Assembly: GCF_001422485.1 (NCBI RefSeq)
Contig: NZ_LMNF01000001.1
Location: 317,900-381,899 of the forward strand
DNA: 64,000 bases
Source of the DNA: Agreia sp. Leaf283
Lineage (GTDB): Bacteria > Actinomycetota > Actinomycetes > Actinomycetales > Microbacteriaceae
Direction of reading: 5' to 3'
Below, in pieces: positions 17,385-27,717 of this stretch (its first letter is position 1; each line of letters opens with the position of its first letter). The position numbers and the translations under genes are program-made. Under the pieces are notes generated by a model. That model was not told the DNA's origin, did no database searches, and was given only the letters and a program-made list of their open reading frames with translations.

Positions 17385-18407
17385 ATGACGCCGCACGAGA
17401 CCCATTCGATCACCCCGAGCCTCGTCAGCGCTCCCCCCTCGAACACTCCCGCAACCATGACGGCGATCGTGTTCGACGTGCCGGGAGGCCCGGGCGTTCT
17501 GCGCCTCGCAGAGGTGCCCACGCCCATCCGGGCCGGCTCGGAGATTCTCGTGAAGGTGTCGGCGGCGGGAGTCAACCCGATCGACGCGAAGACACGGGCG
17601 GGCGCCGGCGTCGCGGCGGCCATCCCGCTCTACCCCGCCGTTCTCGGCCGCGATTTCTGCGGCATCGTCGTCGAGAGCCCGTACGACGGGCATCCGCTCA
17701 AGCCCGGCGACGAGGTGTACGGCATCAGCGCCTCGCCGCGGGTGGCCGGCTCGTACGCCCAGTACGTCTCGGTGCCCAGCCTGCAGGTCGCGCGCAAGCC
17801 GCGTCGGCTCACCCCCGTCGAGGCGGGCGCGGTGCCGACCGCGGCGCTCACCGCATGGGGGCTGGTGGTCGACGTGGCCAAGGCGCACGAGGGGCAGCGC
17901 ATGCTCATTCACGCCGGAGCCGGCGGAGTGGGCCATCTCGCCGTGCAGCTCGCCGCGTACTTCGGCGCCCGGGTGGTCGCCACGACCTCGGCCGCCAATG
18001 CGAGCTGGCTGCGCGAGCTCGGAGCGGAGGAGGTCATCGACTACACGACGACGCGCTTCGAAGACCGGGTGACGGATGTCGACGTGGTGATCGACCTCGT
18101 CGGCAACGTTCGCGACGACACCGGAACGCGCTCGCTCGCCACACTGCGCCCGGGGGGTCTGATCATCTCGGTTCCCACGGGCAGCTGGCCCGGTTTCGCA
18201 GCGGAGGCGGAGGCGGCCGGCATGCGGTCGAGCGGATACTCCGTGGCCCCTGACGCCGCCTGCCTCTCCATCATCTCCCGGCTCATCGACTCGGGCGATC
18301 TGCACGTGCACATCTCCGAGATCTACCCCCTGGAGGACGCTGCCGAGGCGCACGCGCTGCTCGAGCGCGGGCACACCCGCGGCAAGATCGTGCTCGAGAT
18401 TCCCTAG
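17385..18407 (+). CDS. Zinc-independent MDR oxidoreductase (quinone oxidoreductase family)
   Basis: 340 residues. The GroES-like N-terminal domain has EILVKVSAAGVNPIDAKTRA and LGRDFCGIV; the Rossmann domain has LIHAGAGGVGHLAVQLA, VVATTSAANASWLRELGAEE and DVVIDLVGN. The Cys/His zinc ligands of alcohol dehydrogenases are absent, as in NADPH:quinone reductases. A 20-residue N-terminal extension precedes the domain; MTAIVFDV at codon 25 is an alternative start, but AAAGG precedes the chosen ATG. Runs alone, followed by the RNB gene. Confidence 0.9.
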   Translation: MTPHETHSITPSLVSAPPSNTPATMTAIVFDVPGGPGVLRLAEVPTPIRAGSEILVKVSAAGVNPIDAKTRAGAGVAAAIPLYPAVLGRDFCGIVVESPYDGHPLKPGDEVYGISASPRVAGSYAQYVSVPSLQVARKPRRLTPVEAGAVPTAALTAWGLVVDVAKAHEGQRMLIHAGAGGVGHLAVQLAAYFGARVVATTSAANASWLRELGAEEVIDYTTTRFEDRVTDVDVVIDLVGNVRDDTGTRSLATLRPGGLIISVPTGSWPGFAAEAEAAGMRSSGYSVAPDAACLSIISRLIDSGDLHVHISEIYPLEDAAEAHALLERGHTRGKIVLEIP

Positions 18408-18443
18408 CGCGACATCCCTTCGTGCGGCGTCACCGGCGCCGCG

Positions 18444-18449
18444 TACGCT
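18444..18449 (+). promoter_or_regulatory. -10 box TACGCT of the leaderless RNB gene
   Basis: TACGCT lies 7 nt before the GTG at 18457, with no ribosome-binding site between. This places the transcription start on the start codon. Confidence 0.6.
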
Positions 18450-18456
18450 GGGGCGG

Positions 18457-19890
18457 GTGACCACGTTTCCGCTGAGACTGACCTCGACCGACGATCGGCT
18501 CACCGCCGCGATAGCGGCGATCCGCGACGACCTCGACCTGCCGCAGCAGTTTCCGCCCGCGGTCGAGCGCGAGGCCGAGCGCGTCGTCGCCGCGAATCCG
18601 CTGCCCGCCGCCGATCTCACGGCGATACCGTTCATCACCATCGACCCCGAGGGGTCGACCGACCTCGACCAGGCCGTGCAGATCGAACGACTCGGCCAGG
18701 GGTTCCTCGTTCGCTACGCGATCGCCGACGTGCCCGCGTTCGTCGAACCGCTCGCGGAGATCGACGCGGAGGCCCGACTCCGCGGCCAGACGTTCTACGC
18801 ACCCGACGGGCGCATTCCCCTCCATCCGACTGTCATCAGCGAGCACGCCGCGTCATTGCTGCCGAACCTCGTGCGAGGCGCGTTCGTGTGGAGGTTCGAA
18901 CTCGACGGCGACGGCGCCGTGCTCGACACCACCCTCTCGCGCGCGCGCATCCGGAGCGTGCGCCAGCTGTCGTACCTCGAGGCCCAGCGCGAGATCGACG
19001 CGGGGCCCATCGAGTCCGATCCGGTGCGGTCGACGCTGCTGCTGCTCGCCGAGCTCGGCCCTGCACGACGTGAGCTCGAGCGCCTGCGCGGGGGTGCGAG
19101 CCTGTCGAGACCCGAGCAGATCGTCGAATCGCACGACGGGCACTACACGCTCGAGCGTCGCTCGTCGTTGCCCGTCGAACAATGGAACGCGCATGTCTCG
19201 CTGCTCACCGGCATGGAGGCCGCGCGCATCATGCTCGACGGTCGTGTCGGCATCCTGCGCACGATGCCCGAGCCCGAGCCCGACACCGTCGATCGCTTCC
19301 GACGCCGCACGAAGGCGCTGGGTCATCCATGGCCCGTGAGCATGCCCTACGGCGAGTACCTCGCGTCTCTCGACCCGAACGACCCTCTGCAGCTGGCCAT
19401 CACGCACGCCGCGGGTTCGCTGTTCCGGGGCGCCGGCTATACCGCCTTCGACGGAGAGCTGCCCGAGCAGGTGATGCAGGCCGCCGTCGCGGCGCCCTAC
19501 GCTCACACCACGGCTCCGCTCCGACGCCTGGTCGACCGCTTCGTGCTGGTCGTCTGCGAGGCGCTGTGCGCCGCTGAGGCTCCGCCGCAGTGGGTCCGCG
19601 ACGCCCTTCCCACACTGCCCAAGATCATGGCCTCGTCCGACTCGCGTGCGTCGCAGCTCGACAAAAAGTCGATCGGGGCGGTCGAGGCGGCTCTGCTGAG
19701 CGATCGAGTGGGCGAGGTCTTCGACGCCTCGGTGATCTCGGCAAAGGAGTCCCGCGGAGTCGTGCAGGTGATCGACCCTGCCGTCGACGCCGAGTGCACC
19801 GGCGCCCTGACGCCCGGCCAGCGGGTCCGCGTGCGTCTCGTCGAGGCGGAGATCGCGACCGGTCGGGTGCAGTTCGAGCTCGTCGCCTGA
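18457..19890 (+). CDS. RNB-domain ribonuclease (RNase II/R-like, short form)
   Basis: 477 residues. The catalytic RNB domain is clear: ITIDPEGSTDLDQAV (metal-binding Asp cluster), YAIADVPAFVEPLAEID, FYAPDGRIPLHPTVISE and YAHTTAPLRRLVDRFV. The cold-shock and S1 domains of RNase R are missing; only a ~70-residue C-terminal beta-like tail (GVVQVIDPAVDAECTG...) remains. Such single-domain forms are common in actinobacteria and probably degrade RNA 3'-5'. The first Asp position carries E in DPEGSTDLDQ, as seen in many members. GTG start, probably leaderless. Confidence 0.93.
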   Translation: MTTFPLRLTSTDDRLTAAIAAIRDDLDLPQQFPPAVEREAERVVAANPLPAADLTAIPFITIDPEGSTDLDQAVQIERLGQGFLVRYAIADVPAFVEPLAEIDAEARLRGQTFYAPDGRIPLHPTVISEHAASLLPNLVRGAFVWRFELDGDGAVLDTTLSRARIRSVRQLSYLEAQREIDAGPIESDPVRSTLLLLAELGPARRELERLRGGASLSRPEQIVESHDGHYTLERRSSLPVEQWNAHVSLLTGMEAARIMLDGRVGILRTMPEPEPDTVDRFRRRTKALGHPWPVSMPYGEYLASLDPNDPLQLAITHAAGSLFRGAGYTAFDGELPEQVMQAAVAAPYAHTTAPLRRLVDRFVLVVCEALCAAEAPPQWVRDALPTLPKIMASSDSRASQLDKKSIGAVEAALLSDRVGEVFDASVISAKESRGVVQVIDPAVDAECTGALTPGQRVRVRLVEAEIATGRVQFELVA

Positions 19891-19934
19891 GACAGGTCGG
19901 GGCTCGCCCGGTCGGGCCTAGGCCCGGGTCGGCG

Positions 19935-20588
19935 CTAGCCCCGGTCGCCCGGTGGTCGGTCGGTCGCGGCGCACAGCACGGTGTCGAGCTTCGCCCCGAA
20001 CGACAGGGTCATCAGCTCGGTGGCCGCCTCGTCGCCCTCGAAGTTGTCGGGCAGACCGATGGCGAGAAGCGTGTTGATGAGCATGCCGTCGGCGAGGAAG
20101 CTGCGCACCTCGTCTGCCGGAAAGTGCGCCTCGTCGCGGAGCAGTCGGTAGATCTCGAGGAAGCCCGCCCGTGCCCGCTCCCCGATGACCGGGTCGTGCC
20201 CCTGGATGAAGCCCTGCATCAGGGACATCAGGATTCCCCGGTCTTCGATCAGGTCGACATAGGCCTGACCGAGCCTTGCGCCGAGCTCGTCCGACGGGAT
20301 CTCCCCCGTGCTGTGCTGCCGGAGGACCTCCCGGAATGCCACGGTGAGCTTGCCGAGAGCGCGCTCGATCACCTCGACGAAGAGCTTCTCCTTGGTGCCG
20401 AACATACGCACCACGTAGGGCTGGCTGATTCCGGCCGCCTGGGCGATCTGCTCCGTCGTCGTTCCCGCATAACCGCGCCTGCCGAACACCTCGCTCGCGT
20501 GGCCGAGGATCAGTTCCCGGCGCTCGGCGGCGGGCATGCGTTCTCTGACCGGCTGTTCGACGGCTGCGTTGTTGGTCACGCTTGACAT
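19935..20588 (-). CDS. TetR-family regulator of the divergent efflux gene
   Basis: 217 residues. Helix-turn-helix YAGTTTEQIAQAAGISQPYV (about 42-61) following ERRELILGHASEVFGRRG, and a helical ligand-binding domain (LIEDRGILMSLMQGFIQGHD). It is 66 bp from, and divergent to, a DHA2-type exporter, the classic layout for a drug-responsive repressor. Target and ligand are inferred from this arrangement. Confidence 0.93.
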   Translation of the reverse strand: MSSVTNNAAVEQPVRERMPAAERRELILGHASEVFGRRGYAGTTTEQIAQAAGISQPYVVRMFGTKEKLFVEVIERALGKLTVAFREVLRQHSTGEIPSDELGARLGQAYVDLIEDRGILMSLMQGFIQGHDPVIGERARAGFLEIYRLLRDEAHFPADEVRSFLADGMLINTLLAIGLPDNFEGDEAATELMTLSFGAKLDTVLCAATDRPPGDRG

Positions 20589-20599
20589 GGTATCAGGTG

Positions 20600-20619
20600 A
20601 TAACTTAGCCTCTGGTTAT
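20600..20619. promoter_or_regulatory. Possible TetR operator (ATAAC-N10-GTTAT)
   Basis: A short inverted repeat in the 66-bp gap between the TetR and efflux genes. The arms are only 5 bp, so support is modest, but the position fits an operator shared by both promoters. Confidence 0.35.
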
Positions 20620-20654
20620 TGATTGATTACTACCGAGAAACGTGTGGAGAGCTC

Positions 20655-22088
20655 ATGTCCGTCGCCCGTCGCATTCCCGTCTGGCTCGCGCTCGTCGCCG
20701 CCTCGTTGCCCATGTTCATGGCCACCCTCGACAATCTCGTCGTCACGAGCGCCCTTCCCGTCATCCACGAGGACCTCGGCGCCGGCGTCACCGAGCTGCA
20801 GTGGATCACGAACGCCTACACCCTGAGCTTCGCCGCTCTTATGCTGCTCTTCGTCAGTCTCGGCGACCGCTTCGGCAGGCGGCACTTCTTCGTCGGAGGA
20901 ATCGTGCTCTTCACGCTCTCGAGCGCCGCCGCCGCGCTCAGCACCGAACCGTGGATGCTGGTGCTCGCCCGGGCTCTGCAGGGTGCGGGCTCCGCGGCCG
21001 TGATGCCTCTGTCGCTCACCCTCCTCGTCGGCAGCGTCTCGACCCGCATGCGCCCCTTGGCCATCGGCATCTGGGGCGGCATCTCCGGGCTCGGCGTGGC
21101 GCTCGGCCCGCTGGTCGGCGGCGCGGTCGTCGAGGGCTGGAGCTGGCAGGCCATCTTCTGGCTGAACGTGCCCCTGGGCATCCTGTCGGTGCCCCTCGCC
21201 ATCGCCGCCCTCCCGAATTCATTCGGCGCCCGGGTGCGCTCCGACGTCATCGGCGTCATCCTGGCCGGCGTCGGGATCCTCGGCATCGTCTACGGAATCG
21301 TGCGCGGCAACGACGCCGGCTGGACGAGCGCCGAGGTACTCGTCGGCCTGCTCGGCGGCGCCATCCTGCTGGCACTGTTCCTGGTGCGGGAGTCGCGTGT
21401 GTCAGCACCTCTGCTGCCGCTGCGTCTCTTCCGGGACCGCAGCTTCTCGATCTCGAACGCGGTGGGCCTCACCTTCAGCTTCGGTGCCTTCGGCTCCGTG
21501 TTCATCCTCATCCAGTTCCTGCAGATCGTGCAGGGATACTCCCCGCTCGAGGCGGGCGTCCTCACCATGCCCTGGACGGTCGCGCCCATGGTCGTGGCCC
21601 CGCTCGCCGGGCTGGTCGCTCCCCGCGTCGGCACGCGCATCCTGATCGTCGCCGGCCTCACGTCGCTGACGATCGGCATCGGCTGGCTCGCCGCCACCAT
21701 GGCCCCGGATGCGACGTACCCGAGCATGCTTCCCGGGTTCATCTTCGCGGGGCTGGGCATGGGCCTGGTCTTCGCACCCAGCTCCACCGCCGTGCTGGTG
21801 AACATGGCTCCCGACGACCACGCCAAGGCCTCGGGCACCAACTCGACGCTGCGCGAGATCGGCGTCGCCCTGGGCATCGCCGTGCTGACCGCCGTCTTCA
21901 CCGGGGCGGGCGGCGAACTCACGCCCACCGGCTACGTGGATGCCGCGGTGCCGGCCGTGTTCGTCGGCGCCGGCGCCCTGGCCCTCGCCGCCGTGATCGC
22001 GCTCTTCCTTCCGGCCGGACGGAGCCGAGGCATGCGCGATGCCGCCCCGCTCACCCCGGAGCCGGTGCTCGTCTCCGCCGCCCGCTGA
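20655..22088 (+). CDS. MFS drug efflux transporter (DHA2, 14-helix type)
   Basis: 477 residues with about 14 membrane helices. Motif A is LGDRFGRRHFF between helices 2 and 3; ARALQGAGSAAVMPLSLTL and GISGLGVALGPLVGG are the DHA2 motifs B and C; the early NLVVTSALPVIHEDL matches motif D. Drug:proton antiport is expected. The ATG at 20655 has GGAGAGCTC upstream and is preferred over one 12 codons earlier. Probably repressed by the adjacent TetR protein. Confidence 0.94.
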   Translation: MSVARRIPVWLALVAASLPMFMATLDNLVVTSALPVIHEDLGAGVTELQWITNAYTLSFAALMLLFVSLGDRFGRRHFFVGGIVLFTLSSAAAALSTEPWMLVLARALQGAGSAAVMPLSLTLLVGSVSTRMRPLAIGIWGGISGLGVALGPLVGGAVVEGWSWQAIFWLNVPLGILSVPLAIAALPNSFGARVRSDVIGVILAGVGILGIVYGIVRGNDAGWTSAEVLVGLLGGAILLALFLVRESRVSAPLLPLRLFRDRSFSISNAVGLTFSFGAFGSVFILIQFLQIVQGYSPLEAGVLTMPWTVAPMVVAPLAGLVAPRVGTRILIVAGLTSLTIGIGWLAATMAPDATYPSMLPGFIFAGLGMGLVFAPSSTAVLVNMAPDDHAKASGTNSTLREIGVALGIAVLTAVFTGAGGELTPTGYVDAAVPAVFVGAGALALAAVIALFLPAGRSRGMRDAAPLTPEPVLVSAAR

Positions 22089-22103
22089 GCGCGTCGGGGC
22101 ACC

Positions 22104-22153
22104 CCGCTCCCTGAGCCTGTCGAAGGGTGCCGTTCCCTGAGCCTGTCGAAGGG
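22104..22153 (+). repeat. Two tandem dispersed repeat elements
   Basis: Two direct copies of the TTCCCTGAGCCTGTCGAAGG element, about 26 bp apart, between the convergent MFS and acetyltransferase genes. Confidence 0.85.
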
Positions 22154-22156
22154 CGC

Positions 22157-22687
22157 CTACAGGGCGAGTTGCCTCACGAAGTCGTCCTCATAGTTGTCGC
22201 CCACGAGAAAGTGCTTCGTGCCGACCCTCGCGAAGCCGTTCTTCTCGTAGAAGCGATTGGCGCGGGCGTTCTCCTCGTTCACTCCGAGCCAGACGCCGGC
22301 GGCCCCGCGTGCACGCGCCGTCGACAGCGTCTCGCTCATGAGGGCACCGGAGATGCCCTGGCCGTGGTGGCCCTGCATGACATAGAACTTGCTGAGCTCG
22401 ATCGACGGCCGCAGGCTGAGGGCTGCAACGACGTCGGGATCGCTCGGCTCGGCGAACACCAGCATCGTGTAGCCGACGACCTCGTCGTCGACCTCGGCGA
22501 TCAGGATGTCGCGGGCCGGGTCTGCGAGGTAGGCCTCGAAATTCGCATGGCTGAGGTGCGTCGCGATGAAGGCCGCCTTGGCCTCGTCGGTGGTGTGCGG
22601 AGGACACGCGAGCGGAAAGGTGACAGCGGCGACCCGGGCGAGCGCCGCAGCATCGGACGCGGTCGCAGGCCTCACAGAAACAGACAT
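22157..22687 (-). CDS. GNAT-family N-acetyltransferase
   Basis: 176 residues. The GNAT order is complete: N-terminal VRPATASDAAALARVA, EVVGYTMLVF strand, ELSKFYVMQGHHGQGISGAL acetyl-CoA loop (Q-x-x-G-x-G/A type), and the C-terminal GVWLGVNEENARANRFYEKN-GFARVG motif B. The target amine is unknown. TACTCT (22694-22699) lies 6 nt before the ATG and no ribosome-binding site is seen, so the mRNA is probably leaderless. Confidence 0.93.
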   Translation of the reverse strand: MSVSVRPATASDAAALARVAAVTFPLACPPHTTDEAKAAFIATHLSHANFEAYLADPARDILIAEVDDEVVGYTMLVFAEPSDPDVVAALSLRPSIELSKFYVMQGHHGQGISGALMSETLSTARARGAAGVWLGVNEENARANRFYEKNGFARVGTKHFLVGDNYEDDFVRQLAL

Positions 22688-22693
22688 CCCGCC

Positions 22694-22699
22694 AGAGTA
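22694..22699 (-). promoter_or_regulatory. -10 box TACTCT of the leaderless GNAT gene
   Basis: TACTCT on the minus strand ends 6 nt before the ATG at 22687, matching the TANNNT-N6-start pattern repeated in this window. Confidence 0.55.
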
Positions 22700-22727
22700 C
22701 TGCCCTCCGGGTGGACCGTGGATGCAG

Positions 22728-22763
22728 AAAGGGCCGGCCTCGCGATGCGAGGGCGGCCCTTTC
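22728..22763 (-). terminator. Terminator after rplA
   Basis: A long GC-rich stem (AAAGGGCC.../...GGCCCTTT with GCCTCGC/GCGAGGGC inside; a small bulge) directly downstream of the rplA stop codon. It would separate rplKA from the genes beyond. Confidence 0.75.
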
Positions 22764-22778
22764 TTGAAGGAGCTGAGC

Positions 22779-23468
22779 CTAGATGGCGTTGACGTCGAGC
22801 GGGATGCCCGGGCCGAACGTCGTGGAGACCGTGCCCTTGTGGATGTAGCGACCCTTGGACGACGACGGCTTCAAGCGAACGACCTCTTCGAGGGCGGCCT
22901 TGATGTTGTCGGTGAGCTGGTCTTCAGAGAACGAGGCCTTGCCGGCGACGAAGTGCACGTTGGAGTGCTTGTCGACGCGGAACTCGATCTTTCCGCCCTT
23001 GATCTCGTTGACGGCCTTGGCGACGTCGGGCGTCACGGTGCCGGTCTTCGGGTTGGGCATAAGACCGCGGGGGCCGAGCACCTTTCCGAGACGACCGACC
23101 TTGCCCATGAGCTCGGGGGTCGAGACGGCGGAGTCGAAGTTCGTGTAGCCGGCGGCCACCTTCTCGATGAGCTCGTCGCCACCGACCTCGTCGGCGCCGG
23201 CCGCGATGGCGGCCTCTGCTGCGGGGCCCGTCGCGAAGACGATGACGCGGGCGGTCTTACCGGTGCCGTGAGGAAGAATCACGGTGCCGCGGACCATCTG
23301 GTCTGCCTTGCGGGGGTCGACACCGAGCTTGAGGGCGACCTCAACGGTGCTGTCGAACTTGGCGGAGCCGGTGACCTTCGCGAGGGCGACTGCCTCGGTG
23401 GGCGTGTAGACCTTGCCCTCTTCGATCTTCTCTGCCGCGGCCTTGTAAGCCTTGGAATTCTTTGCCAT
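22779..23468 (-). CDS. rplA: 50S ribosomal protein L1
   Basis: 229 residues, normal length. The N-terminal block [20 protein letters not shown], the [20 protein letters not shown] segment, and the highly conserved [20 protein letters not shown] are all present. L1 forms the mobile stalk near the E site and can repress the L11 operon by binding its mRNA. It follows rplK after a 128-bp spacer that carries a dispersed repeat, larger than usual. Confidence 0.98.
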   Translation of the reverse strand: MAKNSKAYKAAAEKIEEGKVYTPTEAVALAKVTGSAKFDSTVEVALKLGVDPRKADQMVRGTVILPHGTGKTARVIVFATGPAAEAAIAAGADEVGGDELIEKVAAGYTNFDSAVSTPELMGKVGRLGKVLGPRGLMPNPKTGTVTPDVAKAVNEIKGGKIEFRVDKHSNVHFVAGKASFSEDQLTDNIKAALEEVVRLKPSSSKGRYIHKGTVSTTFGPGIPLDVNAI

Positions 23469-23546
23469 TGTCGATTCTCCTGAATCTGAGAGTGTGGTTT
23501 ACGTGAGCCTGGCTGGCTCTCCCACGCCGTGCTGGATGTTCCGGAT

Positions 23547-23575
23547 CTCGATACGGCCGCAGGCGGCCTACTCGA
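23547..23575 (-). repeat. 29-bp dispersed palindromic repeat, copy 2 (rplK-rplA spacer)
   Basis: Exact inverted copy of the 29 bp at 3124-3152. It is transcribed between rplK and rplA. Confidence 0.75.
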
Positions 23576-23596
23576 TCAGCGGAGGGCGGTGAGGGG

Positions 23597-24028
23597 TTAC
23601 GCCTCGACCGTGATGCCCATGGAGCGGGCGGTGCCGGCGATGATCTTCGACGCGGCGGCGATGTCGTTCGCGTTGAGGTCGGCCATCTTGGTCTCGGCGA
23701 TCTCGCGGACCTGAGCCTGCGTGAGCTTCGCAACCTTGACGGTGTGCGGCGTACCCGAACCCTTAGCGACTCCGGCGGCCTTCTTGATGAGCTCGGCGGC
23801 CGGGGGCGTCTTCAGGATGAACGTGAACGAACGGTCTTCGTAGACGGTGATCTCGACGGGGATGACGTTTCCGCGCTGAGCTTCGGTGGCTGCGTTGTAC
23901 TGCTTGCAGAACTCCATGATGTTGACGCCGTGCTGTCCGAGCGCCGGCCCGATGGGCGGTGCGGGGTTGGCGGCGCCGGCCTTGATCTGAAGCTTGATCA
24001 GACCAGTAACCTTCTTCTTCGGTGCCAT
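23597..24028 (-). CDS. rplK: 50S ribosomal protein L11
   Basis: 143 residues. [18 protein letters not shown], the [20 protein letters not shown] block (binding site region for thiostrepton-class drugs and EF-G contacts) and the C-terminal [20 protein letters not shown] are intact. The start is fixed by GGAAGAGAAATC upstream; a longer in-frame reading to 24145 has no support. Confidence 0.98.
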   Translation of the reverse strand: MAPKKKVTGLIKLQIKAGAANPAPPIGPALGQHGVNIMEFCKQYNAATEAQRGNVIPVEITVYEDRSFTFILKTPPAAELIKKAAGVAKGSGTPHTVKVAKLTQAQVREIAETKMADLNANDIAAASKIIAGTARSMGITVEA

Positions 24029-24154
24029 GATTTCTCTTCCTTCTCTGTGTCGAGTCGGCCCTGATTGGCGAACTCTCCCGCCGTTCGGTGAACGCGGTTT
24101 GTGGTCGACCCCGTCAGCACGCCACTGGCGCGCCGGAATGAGCACAACCCCGCA

Positions 24155-24160
24155 AGCATA
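24155..24160 (-). promoter_or_regulatory. Possible -10 box (TATGCT) for rplK
   Basis: TATGCT on the minus strand, about 130 nt upstream of rplK and just past the nusG terminator-like hairpin. The -35 is not convincing. Confidence 0.35.
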
Positions 24161-24182
24161 CGCGATTCAACTCGTTAACGCC

Positions 24183-24214
24183 ATCGAGCCCACCGAATCA
24201 ACGGTGGGCTCGAT
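24183..24214 (-). terminator. Hairpin downstream of nusG
   Basis: A perfect 13-bp stem (ATCGAGCCCACCG, 24183-24195, with 24202-24214) and 6-nt loop, 13 bp after the nusG stop codon. No clear T-run, so termination may be partial. Confidence 0.7.
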
Positions 24215-24226
24215 GTGCTGAAGAGG

Positions 24227-25210
24227 TTAGAGCTTGGTGACCTGGTCGAAGCTGAGCTCGACCGGAGTCTCGCGCTCGAACAGGGAGACGAGCACCGTGA
24301 GCTTGCCGCTCTCGGGCTTGATCTCGCTGATCGATCCGGGCAGGCCCGCGAACGAGCCTTCCTTGATGGTGATGGTCTCGCCGATCTCGAAGTCGACCTC
24401 GGCCGGGATCGAGCGAGAGACGGCCTTGCCGCCCTTGCCACCCGAAGCCTTGGCAACGGGAACCTCGGCGACGACGACGAGCGACTGAAGCATCGAGAAC
24501 GCTTCTTCGAAACGCAGCGGCGTGGGGTTGTGAGAGTTGCCGACGAAGCCGGTGACGCCGGGCGTGTGGCGCACGACAGACCAGCTGTCTTCGTTGAGGA
24601 ACATGCGCACCAGCACGTAGCCGGGGATGCGAACGCGGGTGACGAGCTTGCGCTGGCCGTTCTTGATCTCGACGACGTCTTCCATCGGAACCTCGACCTG
24701 GAAGACGAAGTCCTCCATGCCCATCGAGGTCTTGCGGCTCTCGATGTTCTGCTTCACGCGCTTCTCGAAGCCGGCGTAGGAGTGGATGACGTACCACTTG
24801 CCGGGGAGGGTGCGGAGCTCTTTGCGGAACGCCTCGTAGGGGTCGACCTCGGCGGGCTCGGCTTCAGCCTCGTCGGCCTCATCGTCACCGGATGCGTCGG
24901 GCTGGTCGGCCGCGTCGATCACGTCTGCTTCGGCCTCGGCTTCGGCGACCGCCGTGGCGATGTCGTCTGCATCGGCGTCGAGCACCGTGTCGGCGTCGGG
25001 GTCGTCGATCACGTCGATGGCCGCGCGGGCCTCGTCGGCGTCGCTGATGTCGAGTGCGTCATCGACGATGGCGTCGGCCTCGGGGTCTGGATTCGCGTCG
25101 ATCGCATCGAGGAGAGCGTCGAGGTCGGCGGGCGTCTCGCGCGCCGTGGTGCTCTCGGGCTTCTCTTCGCCTGCGACGATGTCGACGTCGTCGCGCTGTG
25201 TGTCTGCCAC
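24227..25210 (-). CDS. nusG: Transcription termination/antitermination factor NusG
   Basis: 327 residues from the GTG at 25210, which has GGAACGG 6-7 nt upstream. The first ~135 residues are a strongly acidic, disordered extension (Asp/Glu/Ala-rich) as in other actinobacterial NusG proteins. The NGN domain follows: GKWYVIHSYAGFEKRVKQNI, IPGYVLVRMFLNEDSWSVVR, TPGVTGFVG. The C-terminal KOW domain has GETITIKEGSFAGLPGSISE. NusG binds RNA polymerase, Rho and the ribosome. It lies between secE and rplK as usual. Confidence 0.97.
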   Translation of the reverse strand: MADTQRDDVDIVAGEEKPESTTARETPADLDALLDAIDANPDPEADAIVDDALDISDADEARAAIDVIDDPDADTVLDADADDIATAVAEAEAEADVIDAADQPDASGDDEADEAEAEPAEVDPYEAFRKELRTLPGKWYVIHSYAGFEKRVKQNIESRKTSMGMEDFVFQVEVPMEDVVEIKNGQRKLVTRVRIPGYVLVRMFLNEDSWSVVRHTPGVTGFVGNSHNPTPLRFEEAFSMLQSLVVVAEVPVAKASGGKGGKAVSRSIPAEVDFEIGETITIKEGSFAGLPGSISEIKPESGKLTVLVSLFERETPVELSFDQVTKL

Positions 25211-25320
25211 GTAAATCCGTTCCAATTCGTTTATTGATGCGCACTGCGCATGGGGCCGTCGGTCACCGCTCAGCGGAGCCCGGCCGTACGACCTGATGGA
25301 GGTCGTACCTGTTGTAAGGA

Positions 25321-25593
25321 CTAAACCGGGTTGCCGAAGACGATCAGTGCAAGCCAGGCGAACACTGCGTCGAGACCCGACACCAGCGCCATCATGATGA
25401 TGACGAAGACCAGAACGACTGCGGTGTAGCTCAGCAGCTCCTTGCGCGTCGGGGTGACGACCTTCTTGAGCTCTTGGAAGACCTGCTTGATGAAGAGCAC
25501 GATACGGGCGAACGGGTTGCGGCGAGCAGCCCGTTCTTTCTTGGCGCTCTCGACGACGTCTTCACTCGGTTCGTCGATGACTTTGCGTGCCAC
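25321..25593 (-). CDS. secE: Preprotein translocase subunit SecE
   Basis: 90 residues, single C-terminal membrane helix (YTAVVLVFVIIMMALVSGLD) after the conserved amphipathic FIKQVFQELKKVVTPTRKEL segment. It stabilises SecY in the membrane. The polar, charged N-terminus is typical of actinobacteria. It sits between tRNA-Trp and nusG, the usual order. Confidence 0.97.
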   Translation of the reverse strand: MARKVIDEPSEDVVESAKKERAARRNPFARIVLFIKQVFQELKKVVTPTRKELLSYTAVVLVFVIIMMALVSGLDAVFAWLALIVFGNPV

Positions 25594-25682
25594 GTAAGTA
25601 GTTACCCTTCACAATTCGGCCATCCGGCCCAATCGCATCCGTTCTCCCTCGCCGAACAGCGAGGGCTACCGGATTCGATCAG

Positions 25683-26962
<1,280 letters not shown>

Positions 26963-26963
26963 C

Positions 26964-27671
26964 GTGACGACCGCCGCTCCGACAGCAGCCGACGGAACGA
27001 CGAACCTCACCGCGCGTGCCGTTCTGTTCGACATGGACGGCACGCTCGTCGACTCGACGGCCGTCGTCGAGCAGGTCTGGACCGCATTCGCGGCCGAGCA
27101 CGGCCTGGATGCGCAGGCGATCATCGCGACCGGCCACGGCGTGCGGGCGGAGGACACGATGCTCCGCCACGGACCCGCCGGCTTCGACGTCGCCCGGGGC
27201 GCCGACCGCCTCTTCGACCTCGAGCTGGCCGCGGTCGACGGGATCGTCGCCGTTCCCGGGGCCGCCGCGTTCGTCGAGAGCCTGCCCGCGGCATCCATCG
27301 CCCTCGTCACCTCTGCGAGGCGCGCGCTCGCGCTGCGCCGCCTCGAGCTGGCCGAGGTGCCGGCCCCCGGAGTGGTCGTCACCGCGGCCGACGTCGAGCA
27401 CGGCAAACCCGCCCCCGACTGCTACTTGATGGCGGCGTCGCTGCTGGGCGTCGACCCCGCCGACGCGATCGTCTTCGAGGATGCCGAGGCCGGCATCGCC
27501 GCGGGTCTCGCGGCGGGCATGCGCACCGTGGTCGTGGGCTCGCACGAGAGCGAGACCACCCGCGGGCTTCCGCGCATCCGCGACTATCGCGACGTCGTCG
27601 TGACCCTGAGCGAGCCTCTCGCCGGCGACGCCGATCCCCGGCCGAGCTTCACCATCGCACTGCCCCTCTAG
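26964..27671 (+). CDS. HAD-superfamily sugar-phosphatase-like hydrolase
   Basis: 235 residues. Motif I FDMDGTLVDST, motif II LVTSARRALAL, motif III HGKPAPDCYL and motif IV VFEDAEAGIAAGLAAGM are intact, with a helical cap of the beta-phosphoglucomutase/GPP type. It should remove phosphate from a small sugar phosphate. The GTG start lies 1 bp after the rfbB stop, so the pair is translationally coupled. Substrate unknown. Confidence 0.9.
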   Translation: MTTAAPTAADGTTNLTARAVLFDMDGTLVDSTAVVEQVWTAFAAEHGLDAQAIIATGHGVRAEDTMLRHGPAGFDVARGADRLFDLELAAVDGIVAVPGAAAFVESLPAASIALVTSARRALALRRLELAEVPAPGVVVTAADVEHGKPAPDCYLMAASLLGVDPADAIVFEDAEAGIAAGLAAGMRTVVVGSHESETTRGLPRIRDYRDVVVTLSEPLAGDADPRPSFTIALPL

Positions 27672-27717
27672 AATCGACGCGCCCGCGACTTTTGCGACCG
27701 GTGCAGAACGGACAGCC